64,000 bases of DNA from Nocardioides sambongensis (GTDB taxonomy: Bacteria > Actinomycetota > Actinomycetes > Propionibacteriales > Nocardioidaceae), in assembly GCF_006494815.1 (NCBI RefSeq), contig NZ_CP041091.1, positions 4,230,501 to 4,294,500 of the forward strand, in the 5' to 3' direction. A model generated the notes under the pieces. The model saw nothing but the letters and a program-made list of their open reading frames with translations, had not been told where the DNA came from and did no database searches. Position 1 is the stretch's first letter; each line of letters begins with the position of its first letter. Positions 7,714-17,027 of this stretch are shown here, one piece after another. The position numbers and the translations under genes were made by a program.

Positions 7714-7805
7714 CGCACGAATTGGGTAGTTCTCGACCGACCTGCGGGAGTGCCCGTCCGACCTCGCGGAGCACCCGCCGCGGATCCTCGGCGGGCCGCG
7801 GAGGC

Positions 7806-8630
7806 TCACCCGTGGACCGCCGTCCAGCGGGTCAGCTCGGCCGTCAGCGCCTCCGGTGCATCCAGTTGGATCAGGTGACCGGCTCCCTCGATCACGGTCA
7901 CCGTGGCGTGCGGGACCGCTGCCTGGAGCCGCGTTGCCCGGTCCACCGGGATCCACCGGTCCTCGGCACCCCAGACGATGTGGACCGGCTCGGTGAGCGC
8001 GCCGTACCGCGGCTCGACCTCGTCGGTGAAGGACTCGTCGGCCTGCGCGATCTGGCGGTAGAAGGCCGGCTGTCCCTCGGTCCCGGTCCACGGGGTGACC
8101 AGCATCGCGAGCTCCTCGGGCCGCAGGCCCCGATGGGACGCGCCGGCGACGTAGGCCTCGACCGCACCGCGGTGCACCGGGCCGGGCAGCTGCGCGAAGA
8201 CGTCGGCGTGCTGCTGGACCAGCCGGAAGTACGGCGATCCCCACGGCGACAGGGCGACCACGTCGACCAGGCACAGGGCGCTGAACCGGGCATCGTGCAG
8301 GAGTCGCGCGCGCAGCGCGACCGCGCCGCCGATGTCGTGGGCGACGACGAGGGGCCGGTCCAGCCGCCACTCCCGGAGCAGGTGGGCGAAGAGCTCGCCC
8401 TGCACGCCGAGGTCGACGTCGTGGGACGGGTCCTTCGACGACGCCCCGTAGCCGGGCATGTCCCACAGGTGCACGGTGAACCGGCGGGCGAGGGCCTCAG
8501 CGATCGGTCGCCACAGCGCCGAGGACCACGGCGTGCCGTGCAGCAGCACCACCGGCGGCCCCTGACCGATTCGGTCCCAGGCCACGCGGCGACCGCGCCA
8601 CCTCAGCGTGCGGGACAGGTCGGTGCTCAT
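7806..8630 (-). CDS. Alpha/beta hydrolase, haloalkane dehalogenase/epoxide hydrolase type
   Basis: A 274-residue alpha/beta hydrolase. The oxyanion segment VVLLHGTPWSS is near residue 28. The nucleophile elbow is AHDIGGAVALR, with Asp instead of Ser as in haloalkane and haloacetate dehalogenases and epoxide hydrolases. HIVWGAEDRWIP and the late EGAGHLIQLDAP provide the acid and catalytic His. The substrate is unknown, but a halogenated or epoxide compound fits the Asp nucleophile better than an ester. The start at ATG 8630 is chosen because the upstream in-frame residues are not family-like. It is divergent from ndh. Confidence 0.8.
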   Translation of the reverse strand: MSTDLSRTLRWRGRRVAWDRIGQGPPVVLLHGTPWSSALWRPIAEALARRFTVHLWDMPGYGASSKDPSHDVDLGVQGELFAHLLREWRLDRPLVVAHDIGGAVALRARLLHDARFSALCLVDVVALSPWGSPYFRLVQQHADVFAQLPGPVHRGAVEAYVAGASHRGLRPEELAMLVTPWTGTEGQPAFYRQIAQADESFTDEVEPRYGALTEPVHIVWGAEDRWIPVDRATRLQAAVPHATVTVIEGAGHLIQLDAPEALTAELTRWTAVHG

Positions 8631-8835
8631 CGGGAGATCGTCGCAGCGGCCTCCGACACCCCCACGACCCTGCGGGGCGCACGGGCTGTGACTCATCAGA
8701 CGGCGGCCCTGATTAGCGGTCGGCGGCCCCAGTTGGGAGAATGATCACGCGAGACAACCGAACCTCGGGAACATGGGCGGGTCGGGTCACCTCCACGGCC
8801 TCCCACGTCGTCCCGATGCCTCAGGAGGCAGTCAC

Positions 8836-10317
8836 ATGGCAGCAGAGGAAGCCACCGGAACCGACCGCGGTCTGGTGCGCCGATCGGACCGACACCAGGT
8901 GGTGGTGATCGGCTCCGGCTTCGGAGGTCTCTTCGGGACCAAGTCCTTGGCTCACGCCGACGCCGACGTGACGATGATCGCGAAGACGACCCACCACCTG
9001 TTCCAGCCGCTCCTCTACCAGGTCGCCACCGGCATCCTCTCCGAGGGCGAGATCGCGCCGCCGACCCGTGAGGTGCTCGCCGGCCAGAAGAACGCCCAGG
9101 TCCTGCTCGGTGAGGTCACCACCGTCGACCTCGACAAGCGCACGGTCACCTCGCACGTCCTCGGCCGCGAGCTGGTCACGCCGTACGACTCGCTGATCGT
9201 GGCGGCCGGCGCCGGCCAGTCCTACTTCGGCAACGACCACTTCGCCGAGTTCGCCCCCGGCATGAAGAGCATCGACGACGCCCTCGAGCTGCGCGGCCGG
9301 ATCTTCGGCGCCTTCGAGATGGCCGAGCTCGGCGCCTCCCGCGGTGAGAGCGTCGACCACCTGCTGACCTTCGTGGTCGTCGGCGCCGGACCGACCGGCG
9401 TGGAGATGGCCGGTCAGATCGCGGAGCTCGCGCACCGCACCCTGAAGAAGGACTTCCGGGCGATCAACTCCAAGCACGCCCGGGTGATCCTGGTCGACGC
9501 CGCGCCGCAGGTGCTGCCGCCGTTCGGCCAGAAGCTCGGTGGTTGGACCAAGAAGAAGCTCGAGGACCTCGGTGTCGAGGTGATGCTCGGTGCGATGGTC
9601 ACCGACGTCGACGAGCGCGGCCTGGTGCTGAAGTACAAGGACGGCTCCGAGCAGCAGATCGACGCGGTCACCAAGGTGTGGGCCGCCGGTGTGCAGGCCA
9701 ACCCGCTGGGCAAGCAGCTCGCCGAGCAGACCGGGGCCCCGCTGGACCGCGCCGGCCGGATCGGGGTCAACCCCGACCTGACGCTACCCGGTCACCCCGA
9801 GGTGTTCGTGGTCGGCGACATGATCTCGCTGGACAACCTCCCCGGCGTCGCCCAGGTCGCCGTCCAGGGCGCGAAGTATGCGGCCAAGGAGATCCAGGGC
9901 CGCATCGACGGCAAGGCTCCGCAGCCGCCGTTCCAGTACTTCGACAAGGGCTCGATGGCGATCGTCAGCCGGTTCCGCGCGGTGGCGATGGTCGGCAAGC
10001 TCCGACTCACCGGTGTGCTGGCCTGGCTGATGTGGCTGATCGTCCACCTCTTCTACCTGACCGGCTTCAAGAACCGGGTCACCGCGGTGCTGCGCTGGTT
10101 CGTCTCCTTCATCGGTCGCGGCCGCTCGGAGCGGACCTCGACCGAGCAGCAGATCTTCGCCCGGGCGGCACTGAAGAGACTCGATCGCGGCGCCACCTCC
10201 CTGGTCTCCGAGCCGGGTGTGTACGACGCCGAGCGGCGCCGTGCCGAGCTGGAGGCGCAGGCAGCCGAGCAGGCCCACCTCTCCGACGACAACCTGCGCG
10301 GGGTCAAGGTCAACTGA
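8836..10317 (+). CDS. ndh: Type II NADH:quinone oxidoreductase
   Basis: A 493-residue NDH-2. The FAD-binding Rossmann motif VVVIGSGFGGLFG is at residue 22, and HHLFQPLLYQVATG is the typical quinone/FAD region. A second Rossmann motif, VVVGAGPTGVEMAGQIAE, binds NADH. FAD contacts are given by FVVGDMISLDNLPGVAQVAVQGAKYAA. A hydrophobic helix near the C-terminus (LAWLMWLIVHLFYLTGF) anchors it to the inner face of the membrane. It feeds electrons from NADH to menaquinone without pumping protons. ATG 8836 has an AGGAGG site 7 nt upstream. A GC-rich hairpin follows the stop. Confidence 0.93.
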   Translation: MAAEEATGTDRGLVRRSDRHQVVVIGSGFGGLFGTKSLAHADADVTMIAKTTHHLFQPLLYQVATGILSEGEIAPPTREVLAGQKNAQVLLGEVTTVDLDKRTVTSHVLGRELVTPYDSLIVAAGAGQSYFGNDHFAEFAPGMKSIDDALELRGRIFGAFEMAELGASRGESVDHLLTFVVVGAGPTGVEMAGQIAELAHRTLKKDFRAINSKHARVILVDAAPQVLPPFGQKLGGWTKKKLEDLGVEVMLGAMVTDVDERGLVLKYKDGSEQQIDAVTKVWAAGVQANPLGKQLAEQTGAPLDRAGRIGVNPDLTLPGHPEVFVVGDMISLDNLPGVAQVAVQGAKYAAKEIQGRIDGKAPQPPFQYFDKGSMAIVSRFRAVAMVGKLRLTGVLAWLMWLIVHLFYLTGFKNRVTAVLRWFVSFIGRGRSERTSTEQQIFARAALKRLDRGATSLVSEPGVYDAERRRAELEAQAAEQAHLSDDNLRGVKVN

Positions 10318-10339
10318 CCTTTCCCCTCCGGCGCCAGGG

Positions 10340-10370
10340 GAGCCCCGTCCGGCAACGCCGGGCGGGGCTC
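10340..10370 (+). terminator. Hairpin after ndh
   Basis: GAGCCCCG-t-CCGGC (10340-10353) pairs with GCCGG-g-CGGGGCTC (10357-10370), with one T-G pair and an AAC loop. It lies 22 nt after the ndh stop and before the convergent thioesterase end. Confidence 0.7.
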
Positions 10371-10388
10371 TCGCGGTCGGTGAGGGCG

Positions 10389-11069
10389 TTACTGGAAGTA
10401 GGAGCGGTCCGGTAGCACCGGCGTCTCGGGGTCGTCGGCGGCGAGCATCGCCCGTGCCCACTTCGGCAGGATGAAGACTCCCTCGGCCTCGGCCGTGACG
10501 CCGTCGGGTCCGAGCAGCCTCCCCTTCGCCCAGGTCTTGATCCCCTCGGTGCGGTCGATCCAGGCCTCGCCGCGCAGCGGTCCGAGCGGCGTGCCCTGGC
10601 GGTAGACGATGGTGAGCGTGCCGGTCATCCCGGGGCGTCCGCCGGCGCCCGCGGCCTGGCCCAGGAGCTGGTCCAGCACCAGCGAGACGACGCCGCCGTG
10701 GACCAGGCCGGGTGGCCCCTCGTAGACCGCGCCGAGGTGGAACTCGGTGGTCACGCGACCGTCGTCGCCGACGGAGGTGACCACCGGGGGAGCGATCGGG
10801 TTGCGCAGGCCGACCACGGCGTTGCCCCAGGCTCGTCCGCCTCCGCTGGGTCGGTAGCGGACGCCGTACGAGCCGGGGATCCGGGCGGCCCGCAGCCGGG
10901 CGGTCAGCGCCTCGATCTCGGCCTGGACGGCGCGGATCTCGTCCTCGTCCACGGTCGTCCGCAAGGTGGCGTCGGCCAGTTGGCGGACCGCGTCGGTGAA
11001 GGGTGCGTAGAGGGCCGCCTCCCGGGCGATCTCCTCCTCGGTCGCGTCCTCGGCCCGGAAATGCGTCAT
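10389..11069 (-). CDS. PaaI-family hotdog thioesterase
   Basis: 226 residues with a 4HBT/PaaI hotdog fold in the C-terminal 130 residues. The helix motif VYEGPPGLVHGGVVSLVLDQLLG carries the HGG typical of the family. Members hydrolyse acyl-CoA thioesters, often from aromatic or branched acid breakdown. The first 90 residues are an extra helical region. The start at ATG 11069 lies only 10 nt from a perfect KstR-type palindrome. That suggests the gene belongs to a steroid-catabolism or related regulon. No other steroid genes are in this window. Confidence 0.82.
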   Translation of the reverse strand: MTHFRAEDATEEEIAREAALYAPFTDAVRQLADATLRTTVDEDEIRAVQAEIEALTARLRAARIPGSYGVRYRPSGGGRAWGNAVVGLRNPIAPPVVTSVGDDGRVTTEFHLGAVYEGPPGLVHGGVVSLVLDQLLGQAAGAGGRPGMTGTLTIVYRQGTPLGPLRGEAWIDRTEGIKTWAKGRLLGPDGVTAEAEGVFILPKWARAMLAADDPETPVLPDRSYFQ

Positions 11070-11079
11070 CCCCGCACTG

Positions 11080-11093
11080 TAGAACACGTTCTA
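11080..11093. promoter_or_regulatory. KstR-like operator
   Basis: TAGAACACGTTCTA is a 6-bp inverted repeat around AC. It fits the published KstR pattern TnnAACnnGTTnnA for the TetR-family repressor of cholesterol catabolism. It lies immediately upstream of the PaaI thioesterase start (11069) and 61 nt before the divergent acetyltransferase start. Other TetR repressors could use a similar site. Confidence 0.6.
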
Positions 11094-11153
11094 GACCGCC
11101 GCTGCGCCGATATCCGGTCGCCGGAACCGCCACGCACTTGGTGGGATGGGGCC

Positions 11154-11684
11154 ATGACTGCGTTGGTGAGCCCCGATGTCCGGCGATGGCGGCAGTGGAC
11201 GGCGATGATCGAGGACTTCGGCGGCACCGACGAGATGCACGGTTCCGGTCACTGGTTCCTCGACGGCGACCCGGTCCCGACCCAGGACGGGTGCGTCGCG
11301 TTCGTGGCGATGACGACGCAGACCGCCCCGGGGACGCCCGACGGCGCGCGGGTGCCGTCGACGTACTACTGGATCGCGGCCGGCGACGGGGGAGCCGACG
11401 ACGAGCTCGTCGGGTTCCTCAACTTCCGGCACACCCTCAACGACTTCCTGCTCGACCAGGGCGGCCACATCGGGTACGGCGTCCGGCCCTCGGCCCGTCG
11501 GCGGGGCCACGCCGCCGCCGCGCTGCGACTCGCCCTGCTCGACGCGCCGGGGCTGGGCATCGACCGGGTCCTGGTCACCTGCGACCTGGACAACGCCGCG
11601 TCCCGGCGGACGATCGAGATCAACGGTGGCGAGCTCGAGGACATCCGCGGCGACCGGCGGCGGTACTGGATCGCCATCCCCTGA
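11154..11684 (+). CDS. GNAT-family N-acetyltransferase
   Basis: A 176-residue GNAT protein. The acetyl-CoA binding motif is IGYGVRPSARRRGHAAAALRLAL near residues 108-130. It follows the strands WIAAGDGG..LVGFLNFRH, and the late segment DLDNAASRRTIEINGGELE is typical of ribosomal-protein-type and related acetyltransferases. The acceptor substrate is unknown. ATG 11154 is the first start after the KstR-like site and has no strong Shine-Dalgarno sequence. It ends 94 nt before zur. Confidence 0.82.
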   Translation: MTALVSPDVRRWRQWTAMIEDFGGTDEMHGSGHWFLDGDPVPTQDGCVAFVAMTTQTAPGTPDGARVPSTYYWIAAGDGGADDELVGFLNFRHTLNDFLLDQGGHIGYGVRPSARRRGHAAAALRLALLDAPGLGIDRVLVTCDLDNAASRRTIEINGGELEDIRGDRRRYWIAIP

Positions 11685-11778
11685 TCGCAGACGGGTCGGC
11701 ATCAAGCTCGCACCCGGCCCGGCGGTAGGTTGGGCTCCGCACCGCCCGCGCGGGCGTCGAGAGCCGAGGAGGTACGTC

Positions 11779-12186
11779 GTGGCGTCGACCGACGAGCGCC
11801 CTGCGCCGCTGCGCCCGACCCGGCAGCGGCGTGCGATCACCGACACCCTCGAGCGCACCGACGACTTCCAGAGCGCGCAGGAGATCCACGACGTACTGCG
11901 CCACGCCGGCGAGAAGGTCGGTCTGGCCACCGTCTACCGGACTCTGCAGGCGATGGTGGAGTCCGGCGAGGTCGATGTGCTGCAGAGCGAGGCGGGCGAG
12001 GCCACGTATCGGCGTTGCTCGCCGGAGCACCACCACCACCTGGTCTGTCGCGAGTGCGGCCGCACCGTCGAGCTGACCGCGCCGGCCGTCGAGAAATGGG
12101 CGCGAAGCGTCGCCGCCGAGCACGACTTCGCCGAGGTCAGCCACACCCTGGAGCTCTTCGGGCTCTGCGCCGACTGCCGGCGGTGA
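11779..12186 (+). CDS. zur: Zinc uptake regulator Zur (Fur family)
   Basis: A 135-residue Fur-family repressor from GTG 11779, behind GAGGAGGT. The N-terminal winged helix (TRQRRAITDTLERTDDFQSA, then VGLATVYRTLQ) binds DNA. The C-terminal half has HHHHLVCRECG and FGLCADCRR, which supply the structural zinc Cys pairs and regulatory ligands. The EVDVLQSEAGEATYRRCS segment resembles actinobacterial Zur more than Fur or Nur. Zur represses zinc uptake and alternative ribosomal-protein genes when zinc is sufficient. No zinc ABC transporter is adjacent here. The gene ends 26 nt before the tRNA-Lys on the other strand. Confidence 0.82.
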   Translation: MASTDERPAPLRPTRQRRAITDTLERTDDFQSAQEIHDVLRHAGEKVGLATVYRTLQAMVESGEVDVLQSEAGEATYRRCSPEHHHHLVCRECGRTVELTAPAVEKWARSVAAEHDFAEVSHTLELFGLCADCRR

Positions 12187-12211
12187 CACCCGCGCCGGTC
12201 AGTCGGATCGG

Positions 12212-12284
12212 TAGGCCCCGTGGGACTCGAACCCACAACCTAAGGATTAAAAGTCCTCAGCTCTGCCAATTGAGCTAGGGGCCC
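12212..12284 (-). tRNA. tRNA-Lys (TTT)
   Basis: The acceptor GGGCCCC pairs with GGGGCCT (one G-U) and the D-arm is GCTC/GAGC. The anticodon stem GAGGA/TCCTT encloses loop CTTTTAA with anticodon TTT, and the T-arm is GTGGG-TTCGAGT-CCCAC. The length is 73 nt. Confidence 0.96.
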
Positions 12285-12596
12285 GGGACGTCGGTCGGTG
12301 GAAACCTCGGTACAACACCCGGGTGTTCGAACTGGGCCGATCCGACGATGCCCACCTTATCGGTGGCGCAGGGGTCGTCCCTCGGCCAGGGTGGTGTCAC
12401 CGCCGACCGTCGTGCGAGTGCCCGACCAGGTCAGGTATGGCTGGGTGGGGTGGTCGAGAACTTCGAGCGACGCGTCTCCACCGCACCTGCGCGATGAGAT
12501 GCTGACCAGCGTGAGGTACGACGACCCGACGCGCCACCCTGGTGGGTACGCCGGTCCGCCACGCTCCGCACGGCCGGCGTCACGACGGGGGCGGCG
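12285..12596. other. Gene-free stretch between tRNA-Lys and the AI-2E-family gene
   Basis: No convincing gene is seen in these 312 nt. It must hold the tRNA-Lys promoter and that of the downstream membrane protein. A perfect 14-bp palindrome, AACACCCGGGTGTT, lies at 12314-12327, about 30 nt upstream of the tRNA 5' end. It could be a protein-binding site, but short GC-rich palindromes also arise by chance. Confidence 0.5.
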
Positions 12597-13715
12597 ATGA
12601 GCTCGCCGGGGCCGGCGCAGCCACGGGGTGCCGCTCGTGTTCCGGGCTGGGTCGAACGTCTGGGCAGGCAGTCGTGGGCCTTCATCGGCATCGTCGTCGC
12701 CGCGGGGATCATCGTCGGGGCGCTCGTCGCCCTGCAGGATCTCGTCGTGCCGCTGCTGATCGCCGTCGTGGCCGCGGTCATCTTCGCGCCCCTCGTTGAC
12801 TGGCTGGAGCGCCACCGTGTGGCTCGCGGGCCGGGGTCCCTGATCGTCACCGCACTGGTCGTCTCGATCGGGGTGGCGGCGGTGGCGCTGGTGGTGCGCG
12901 GTGTCGTCGACCGGGCCGATGAGCTGCAGCAGACCGTGAACTCGGCGCTCGGTCAGCTCCAGGTGGATCTGCCCGACTCCGCCACGGACGGCTGGTTGGA
13001 GGACCTGGACCTCGACGTGGGCGGTATCGGGGCCGCTGCCCTCTCCGGAATGGCCGGCGGAGTCGGCGACCTGGTCGGTTCCGCGGCCGGCACCATCTCG
13101 GCGTACCTGCTGAGTCTGGTGCTGCTCTACTACCTGCTCAAGGACGGACGCGCGCTGCTGCAGCGGGGGTTCGGGCGACGGTCGGGCGGCAGCTCGGAGC
13201 AGGTGTCGCGGATGCTCGCCCAAGCGGCCTACGCCCTCCGTGCGAACGCCCGCGGCCGGAGCCTGCTCGCCACCGTGCAAGGGGTGTTCGCCTTCCTCGC
13301 CACCGCTCTGCTGGGGGTGCCGTTCCCCGCCACGATCGGCATCGTGAACTTCGTCGGTGCGTTCATCCCGTATCTGGGTGCCCTGCTCGGCGGCGCCTTC
13401 GCGGTGGTGATGGCGCTCTCCGAGGGCGGACTCCCACTGGCCGGGTGGACACTCCTGGCGATCGTCTTCATGAACGTGGTGCTGGAGAACCTTCTCGAGC
13501 CCCGCCTGATCGGCTCCAGCATGCAGATGCACCCGGTGATCGTGCTCGTCACGACGGTGGCGGGGGGCCTGGTCGCCGGACTGCTCGGCCTGATCCTGGC
13601 CGCGCCGGCCGTCGCCATCGGCACCAACCTGGTGCGGGAGCTGAAGGCATCGGGCTTCTTCGGGCCGCAGGCGCGGGCCGCTGCGCCGGAGCCCGACCCC
13701 GCCCCCGACCTCTGA
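12597..13715 (+). CDS. AI-2E-family (UPF0118) membrane transporter
   Basis: A 372-residue polytopic membrane protein of the PF01594 family. Two N-terminal helices (SWAFIGIVVAAGIIVGALVAL and the next) are followed by a soluble central loop rich in Asp/Leu. A C-terminal set of helices contains FVGAFIPYLGALLGGAFAVV and the conserved NLLEPRLIGSSMQMHPVIVL. The family was named for the E. coli autoinducer-2 exporter. Other members are Na+/H+ antiporters or of unknown function, so the substrate is open. ATG 12597 is used. It converges with the SulP gene 43 nt later. Confidence 0.85.
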   Translation: MSSPGPAQPRGAARVPGWVERLGRQSWAFIGIVVAAGIIVGALVALQDLVVPLLIAVVAAVIFAPLVDWLERHRVARGPGSLIVTALVVSIGVAAVALVVRGVVDRADELQQTVNSALGQLQVDLPDSATDGWLEDLDLDVGGIGAAALSGMAGGVGDLVGSAAGTISAYLLSLVLLYYLLKDGRALLQRGFGRRSGGSSEQVSRMLAQAAYALRANARGRSLLATVQGVFAFLATALLGVPFPATIGIVNFVGAFIPYLGALLGGAFAVVMALSEGGLPLAGWTLLAIVFMNVVLENLLEPRLIGSSMQMHPVIVLVTTVAGGLVAGLLGLILAAPAVAIGTNLVRELKASGFFGPQARAAAPEPDPAPDL

Positions 13716-13757
13716 CCCACCGACGCCGCAGGACCTGTCGCAAGGAGCGAGTGCGGA

Positions 13758-15496
13758 CTACTCCTCGTGGTCCTGCTGCGGTCCGGAACCGCCCGGCCGT
13801 GGGCCGCGCGGTGAGGGGGAGCCGAGCTCGGTGACGGCGTCCTCGGTGCGGCCGTACTCGTGGCTGCTCAGGTCCAGGCCGGCGGAGGCCAACGCGCGCC
13901 TGGCCTCCGGGATCAGGCGCGAGATCGCGAAGGTCACGTCGCGGTCCTCCAGCTCTCCGATGAGCTTGCGCAGGGTGTCGGCGGCGGTCGTGTCGATCGC
14001 GCCGACGGCCTCGGCGTCGAGCACCACCGCGCGAGGGGCGTTGCGGTCGACCTCCGCGATCACCACGTCGCGAAGGGTGCCGACGTTGGCGAAGAAGAGC
14101 TCGTCGCTGACGTAGACGATCGAGACGCCCTCGATCGCCTCGACCCCGTCCTCGTGCAGGTCGGCGAAGAGGCCGGTCTCACGCTCGCGGCCGAGCCAGG
14201 CGATGGTCGGCTTGACGGCTCGCGACATCAGGCCGCCGAGGGAGACCAACACGCCGACCATCAGCCCGGCGAGCACGTCCAGCACCAGCACCCCGAGCAG
14301 GGTGGCGACCGCGGCCCAGAAGTCGACGGTGTTGCGGGACCGCAGCGCCGCGATCGGGCGGAACCGGATCAGTCCGAGGATGGCGTGCAGGATGATCGCG
14401 CCGAGTGCCGCCTCAGGGAGGTTGGTGAACAGGTCGGTCAGGAACAGCAGGGTCAGCACCAGCAGGCCCAGGACCATCAGGCTGGACACCTGGGTCTTCT
14501 GCCCGGCGGTGTCCGCGGCCGCCGACCGCGAGTTGGAGGCCTCCGTGGTGAACGCACCGAACAGGCCGCCCAGAGCGTTGCCGGCGCCGAGCGCGACCAG
14601 CTCCTGGTTGGCGTCGACCGACTCGCCGTGCCGGGAGGAGAACGTCTTGGACAGCGCCATCGACTCGCCGTAGGCCACGATCGCCACCCCGATCGCGCCG
14701 GGCACCAGTGCGGCCAGGGTCTCCAGGTCGAAGCCGGGGACCCCGGCCACCGGCAGCCCGGACGGGATCTCGCCGGCCACCGCGACCCCGGCGTCGACCA
14801 GGTCGAACCAGTCCACCGCCAGGATCGAGAGCACCACCACCACGAGCGCCGCCGGCAGCCGGGGAGGAACCGTTCGAGGAGGAACAGCAGCGCCAGGCAT
14901 CCCAACCCGACGACCAGGGTCGTGACGTGCAGGTCCGGCAGCTTGCTGACCAGGTCGTAGGCCTCCGAGAAGAAGCCCTCACCCTCGGCATCGATCCCGA
15001 ACAGCTTCCCCACCTGGCTCAACGCGATCGTCAGCGCGACGCCGACGATGAAGCCCTTGAGCACCGGCTCGGACAGGAAGTCGGCGATCACCCCGAGACG
15101 GGCGATGCCGGCGATCAGGAGCACCAGGCCGACCACGATCGCCAGCAACGCGGACAGTGCCACGAAGTCGTCGCTGCCGGCGGCGGCGAGCGGGGCCACG
15201 GTGGCGGCCGAGAGCGCCGCCACGGCGGCGCTCGGTCCGACGGTGACCCGTCGCGACGAGCCCAGCAGGGCGTAGCCCAGCAGCGGCAGCAGCGCCGCGT
15301 ACAGCCCGGTCTCCGGGGGCATCCCGGCGATGGTGGCGTAGGCGATCGACTCGGGCACCACGATCGCCCACACCGTCACCGCGGCCGCCAGGTCGCCGGT
15401 GAGCCAGGACCTCCGATAGCCGCGCAGCTGCCCGACGATCGGGAGGTGACGCGTACGGCGCCCGCTGCCACTCTCGACCGCGTCCGCTCCGCCCAC
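13758..15496 (-). pseudogene. SulP-family anion permease with STAS domain, interrupted by one frameshift
   Basis: Restoring one C at the four-C run around 14861-14864 joins two frames into a 579-residue SulP transporter. The N-terminal half holds WAIVVPESIAYATIAGMPPE and LLGSSRRVTVGPSAA, the substrate-site signatures. The second part continues the helices (QELVALGAGNALGGLFGAF). A C-terminal STAS domain with the IDTTAADTLRKLI motif ends the protein. SulP proteins carry sulfate, bicarbonate or other anions. The start is GTG 15496 with AGGAG upstream. Its place next to an arylsulfatase favours sulfate. Both halves are well conserved, so the break is probably a sequencing error. Confidence 0.85.
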
Positions 15497-15575
15497 GATC
15501 AGCTCCTCATCGGTGGTTCGTCACGGGCGCGTGCGGCGCGGGCCCACTCGTCCCCAGCCTCGACATCGACTCGCG

Positions 15576-16926
15576 TCAGTTGTTCTTGGGGTTGTAGTCC
15601 AGTGGCGCGCCCTTGGGCACGGCGTCGTGCGCGAGGGACGCGCGGAACTCGCCGACCTTCGGCATGAAGACCTTGTAGAGCACCCAGGAATGGACCTCGG
15701 AGAAGTTGTAGGGGTGTTCTCGTCGGGGTTGACGGTGAGGTTGTAGATGTGGGGCGTGGCGAGCTGTTGGATCGGCGCGTAGCCGTTCTCGACGATGTGG
15801 GTGAGCACCTTGAAGTTGCGGTAGCGCATGCCGACGAGCTGCTCGTCGAAGAACATCATGAAGTGTTCGCGGTTGGACTCCTCCTGCTCGCCGGTGAGGA
15901 AGTCGGTCTGGTCGATGCCGTCGATGACCCGGTCGGTGGGGAGGCGGTCGGCGAGCCCCATCAGCTGCATCAGTGTGGGATACCAGTCGACGACGTGGAA
16001 CATCTCGTCGGATGCTCCGGTGCGGAGGTGTCCGGGCCACTGGGCGAGGCCGACGGTGCGGTTGTTGCCCTCGTAGGTCGAGAAGTAGCCGCCGCGCCAG
16101 GCGCTGGTGGAGCCCTGGTTGTTGGGGGCGTGGAAGGTGGTGTCGCGGCCGTTGTCGCCGGCGAACACCACGATGGTGTTGTCGCGGACACCGAGGTGGT
16201 CGAGGTGGTCGAGCAGGCGCTGGAAGTCGGCATCGACCATCTGGATGCAGTCGGCCACGGCGCCGCCGTCGGAGGAGCCGTCGAACTCCGCCCGGGCAGG
16301 GTGGGGAAGTGCATGTTGGAGTGGTTGAAGTACACGAAGAACGGCTCGTCGGCTTCGACCGCGTCGCTCATCCAGGCCTCGGCCTTGTCCATGAACTCCA
16401 CGTCGATGTCGCGGCGCACGTCGCGGTCGATCACCTTGATCTGCTCGAGGTGGCCGGGGCCGGTGGACTCCAGGACGTACTCGGGCTCGAAGTCCGTGCG
16501 CTGGAAGAACTTGTCGTCGGGCCACATCGCGACGTCCCAGGTGTCGCCGATCCCGTACCAGTAGTCGAAACCGTGGTCGGTGGCGTAGCGGCCCTCCTCC
16601 TTGCCGCAGTGCCACTTGCCGAGGATCGCGTTGCGGTAGCCGGCGTCCTGGAGGAGCTGGGCGATGGTGACCTCCCAGGCGACCAGCCCGTTGCCGGGCA
16701 TCACCGAGGTGCAACCGGTGCGCACCGAGTGTCGTCCGGTCATCAGCGCGGATCGGGTGGGGGTGCACTGCGCCTCGACGTTGTAGCTGGTGAGCTTGAG
16801 CCCCTCGGCCGCGAACCGGTCCACGTTGGGCGTCTGGGCTCCGATGGTGATCCCGCCGCCGTAGCAGCCGAAGTCGCCGGTGCTGATGTTGTCGACGTGG
16901 AAGAACAGCAGGTTGGGACGACTCAT
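15576..16926 (-). pseudogene. Arylsulfatase, interrupted by two frameshifts
   Basis: Adding one base near 16290 and one near 15711 gives a 450-residue type I sulfatase. The signature CTPTRSALMTGR near residue 54 holds the cysteine that becomes formylglycine. Metal ligands are expected at VDNISTGDFG near the N-terminus and at FAGDNGRDTTFHAP in the middle. No signal peptide is visible, so it appears cytoplasmic, unlike many secreted sulfatases. It hydrolyses sulfate esters. It lies between a SulP gene and a divergent BASS transporter, suggesting uptake of a sulfated organic anion, desulfation inside the cell and sulfate handling. Both breaks are at C/G-rich positions. Confidence 0.85.
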
Positions 16927-17027
16927 GACGACCTCCGACGGTGGGGGTGAGGCAGCGGTGAACTGGTCGGGTTTGAGGCTATCTTGACCGGGTCCGGCGT
17001 GGTCACGCCCGAGAGAAGGAGACGTCC

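Noticed and set aside
12314..12327. Perfect palindrome AACACCCGGGTGTT as a firm operator
   Set aside because: It lies near the tRNA-Lys promoter, but no regulator or second copy supports it; kept only as a note in the intergenic entry.
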